Shown here: positions 62,639 to 64,000 of the stretch, one piece after another
How positions within the stretch are numbered: position 1 is the first letter of the stretch
Layout: the number at the start of each line of letters is the position of its first letter
NCBI RefSeq assembly: GCF_947489565.1
Contig: NZ_CANLEA010000007.1
Coordinates: 238,158 to 302,157 of the forward strand
Reading direction: 5' to 3'
Length of the DNA stretch: 64,000 bases
DNA from: an uncultured Kordia sp.
Lineage (GTDB): Bacteria > Bacteroidota > Bacteroidia > Flavobacteriales > Flavobacteriaceae
Notes under the pieces: model-generated
Told to the model about the DNA's origin: nothing
What the model saw: only the letters and a program-made list of their open reading frames with translations
Databases searched by the model: none
Program-made: the position numbers and the translations under genes

Positions 62639-62980
62639 TTACATTACAAAAAAGAAAGGATCATAATAAATCCCAGTATACGCCCAAGTTACAAGCATAT
62701 ATGTAAAAGTTCCTGCAACAAAAAAGAACAGTCGAAATTGAAAAATATTTAGTTTTCCTTTTAAATAATATTGATTTGCTACTTCGAGTAAAATTCCAGC
62801 AGAATATAAAATATTTGCCATAATTCCCCACAAAACAATTCCAATCGCGTCTTCCATTCCAAAAGTATGTGGAATAAAGGCAAGTACAGCGATAACTCCT
62901 GTAATTCCTACAAAAAAATTAAAAGCAATTCGTTTCTTTTCCCACCAAGAAATGGTATTCTTCAGCGTTACAGTATTCAT
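62639..62980 (-). CDS. Small multi-helix membrane protein
   Basis: A 113-residue membrane protein with about three hydrophobic helices (residues 15-37, 47-66, 80-105). It starts with a soluble 'LKNTISWWEKKRIAFN'. Family unknown. It is divergent from an NTF2-like gene. Confidence 0.65.
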   Translation of the reverse strand: MNTVTLKNTISWWEKKRIAFNFFVGITGVIAVLAFIPHTFGMEDAIGIVLWGIMANILYSAGILLEVANQYYLKGKLNIFQFRLFFFVAGTFTYMLVTWAYTGIYYDPFFFVM

Positions 62981-63111
62981 GAGAGTATAAAATTAAGGGA
63001 AGTAAATTTAACCATATTGTTTGTGGATAGACGTTTCAAAATCTTAAAACTATTATAAAATTTAATTGAGTTTCATATTTTTAGGTTAATTTTCTGCAAA
63101 ATCAATCAATC

Positions 63112-63570
63112 ATGAAACCATATTTATTTATTCTATTTTTTGTGCTTTCTTTTAGTGTAAACGCACAAACTGACGATGAAACAGCGGCGAAACAAGCTGT
63201 TATTCAATTCTTTGAAGGCTTCCACAAAAAAGATTCTATAATGATGCAAGAAGTTGTACATAAAGACATCGTTTTACAAACCACATTCATGACGAAAGAT
63301 GGCAAATCGGTTCTTAAAAATGGCAATGCTGATAATTTTATAAATGCTGTTGTAACCAGAGCTGATAGTCCAACTTGGGAAGAAAAAATCCTATCTTACA
63401 ATGTACAAGTCGATGGAACAATGGCAAATGTATGGACACCATACGAATTTTGGCTTGGTGGAAAGTTTTTACATTGTGGCGTCAACTCGTTTCAATTGTT
63501 TAAAGACAATGGCAAATGGAAAATCATCTATTTAATTGATACACGACGTAAAAAAAGTTGTAAAGAATAG
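63112..63570 (+). CDS. Exported NTF2-like (SnoaL/DUF4440-type) protein
   Basis: A 152-residue protein with a signal peptide ending VNAQ (about residue 19). The single NTF2-like domain reads 'AAKQAVIQFFEGFHKKDSIMMQEVVHKDIVL' and ends 'SFQLFKDNGKWKIIYLIDTRRK'. It belongs to the same superfamily as the larger protein at 12942. Its catalytic role, if any, is unknown. It is followed by non-coding repeats to the window end. Confidence 0.82.
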   Translation: MKPYLFILFFVLSFSVNAQTDDETAAKQAVIQFFEGFHKKDSIMMQEVVHKDIVLQTTFMTKDGKSVLKNGNADNFINAVVTRADSPTWEEKILSYNVQVDGTMANVWTPYEFWLGGKFLHCGVNSFQLFKDNGKWKIIYLIDTRRKKSCKE

Positions 63571-63740
63571 TTCTAAGATCGGCTTTGCCTTTTAGACCGC
63601 TTCACTTTTAGATGTTAGATCGCTTGCGCTGTTAGATTGTTTCATATAATATTTGAAACTTCTCATAGATTTTTAGAGTGAAATGCAAAAAAATGTATTT
63701 CGAAAACGAGATATAATTAGCAAAAACAGTGATAAATCAA

Positions 63741-63785
63741 ACATTTCTCGATACAATTTTTTACAAAAATCACTCGAAAAGACGT
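63741..63785 (-). repeat. Dispersed hairpin repeat, copy 4
   Basis: CATTTCTCGATACA and TCACTCGAAAAGACG enclose ATTTTT-TACA-AAAAAT. The outer blocks have diverged a little from copies 1 to 3. Confidence 0.8.
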
Positions 63786-63901
63786 TTTGAGACTATAATT
63801 CTATTGAATAAATCCAAGAACAGAGCAAGTCCAAAAGCGAAAGCGCGTCTAAGAGCTTAGTAAGTCTAAGAAGTCTAAAAGCGAAGCATATCTAAAATCA
63901 A

Positions 63902-63946
63902 ACATTTCTCGATACAATTTTTCACAAAAATCACTCGAAAAGACGT
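63902..63946 (-). repeat. Dispersed hairpin repeat, copy 5
   Basis: Same as copy 4 but for one T to C change in the loop area; it lies inside the second 161-base unit. Confidence 0.8.
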
Positions 63947-64000
63947 TTTGAGACTATAATTCTATTGAATAAATCCAAGAACAGAGCAAGTCCAAAAGCG

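Larger units (their letters stand above)
63571..64000. other. 430-base gene-free region at the right edge
   Basis: It begins with TCGGCTTTGCC-type words as found after the DUF1223 gene, and then holds two copies of a 161-base unit. I see no gene. Confidence 0.85.
63734..64000. repeat. 161-bp period tandem repeat, one full unit plus 106 bases
   Basis: 63734-63839 and 63895-64000 are identical except for one T/C change. The spacer of 55 bases is rich in AGTCTAA and AAAGCG words. The array may continue past the edge. Confidence 0.92.

Overview
The window is AT-rich chromosomal DNA from a marine-type member of the Flavobacteriaceae (Bacteroidota); Kordia is my best guess at the genus. Supporting signs are a TonB receptor with an N-terminal carboxypeptidase-like domain, many SPII lipoproteins, TANNTTTG-type -7 boxes, a T9SS sorting-domain remnant, 'MKKRxLKxLxLNKxxIS...GG' peptide precursors and a putative sulfonolipid gene pair. 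I saw no rRNA, tRNA, CRISPR, prophage or insertion sequence. About 65 genes are supported.

Layout. 0-13 kb: the start of prfB with its programmed frameshift, an exported metzincin, threonine aldolase, a YegP-like protein, a repeat-rich OmpA protein, two tandem GG-leader precursors, ybaB, oligopeptidase B, and a CBS-like synthase next to an alpha-oxoamine synthase (probable capnine/sulfonolipid synthesis). 13-20.4 kb: an NTF2-like protein, then DUF4856 lipoprotein, imelysin, HTTM protein and TonB receptor, a probable iron-uptake locus. 20.4-22.2 kb: repeats, a third precursor, a broken T9SS tail and a lipoprotein.

22.2-29.7 kb is the most interesting part. An ECF sigma factor and a membrane-spanning TPR anti-sigma candidate diverge from a subtilase lipoprotein and a membrane-anchored TPR-CHAT protease; two paralogous lipoproteins follow. 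The subtilase-CHAT unit and the lipoprotein pair are each preceded by the same two-part motif with identical spacing (TTGGGTAATGA-N11-CTTCCC-N-TATA), a strong candidate promoter for the local sigma factor. I infer a protease-gated envelope signalling circuit, reminiscent in parts list of TPR-CHAT/anti-sigma/sigma circuits known from type III-E CRISPR, but with no CRISPR here.

29.8-43.7 kb: a sugar-nucleotide epimerase, a fourth precursor, a lipid-linked-sugar triad (ArnT-like, LAB_N, GT2), ArsR with DUF6428, an 860-base non-coding stretch with several hairpins, then mostly housekeeping genes (THUMP-like methyltransferase, AI-2E permease, TrmH-type methylase, DUF4159, DUF1223, rsmE, tsaD) interrupted by a 15-copy 16-bp minisatellite. 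43.7-52.8 kb: TamB, pfkA, gapA, a BadF-type kinase, guaC. 52.9-64 kb: a TPR-HTH membrane regulator, a beta/gamma-crystallin protein, rluA-type synthase, a four-helix-bundle gene flanked by inverted repeats, panB, a group of small uncharacterised genes with a BASS transporter, and a 161-bp-period repeat running off the right edge.

A dispersed hairpin repeat (five copies) keeps its pairing while its central stem sequence changes between locations.
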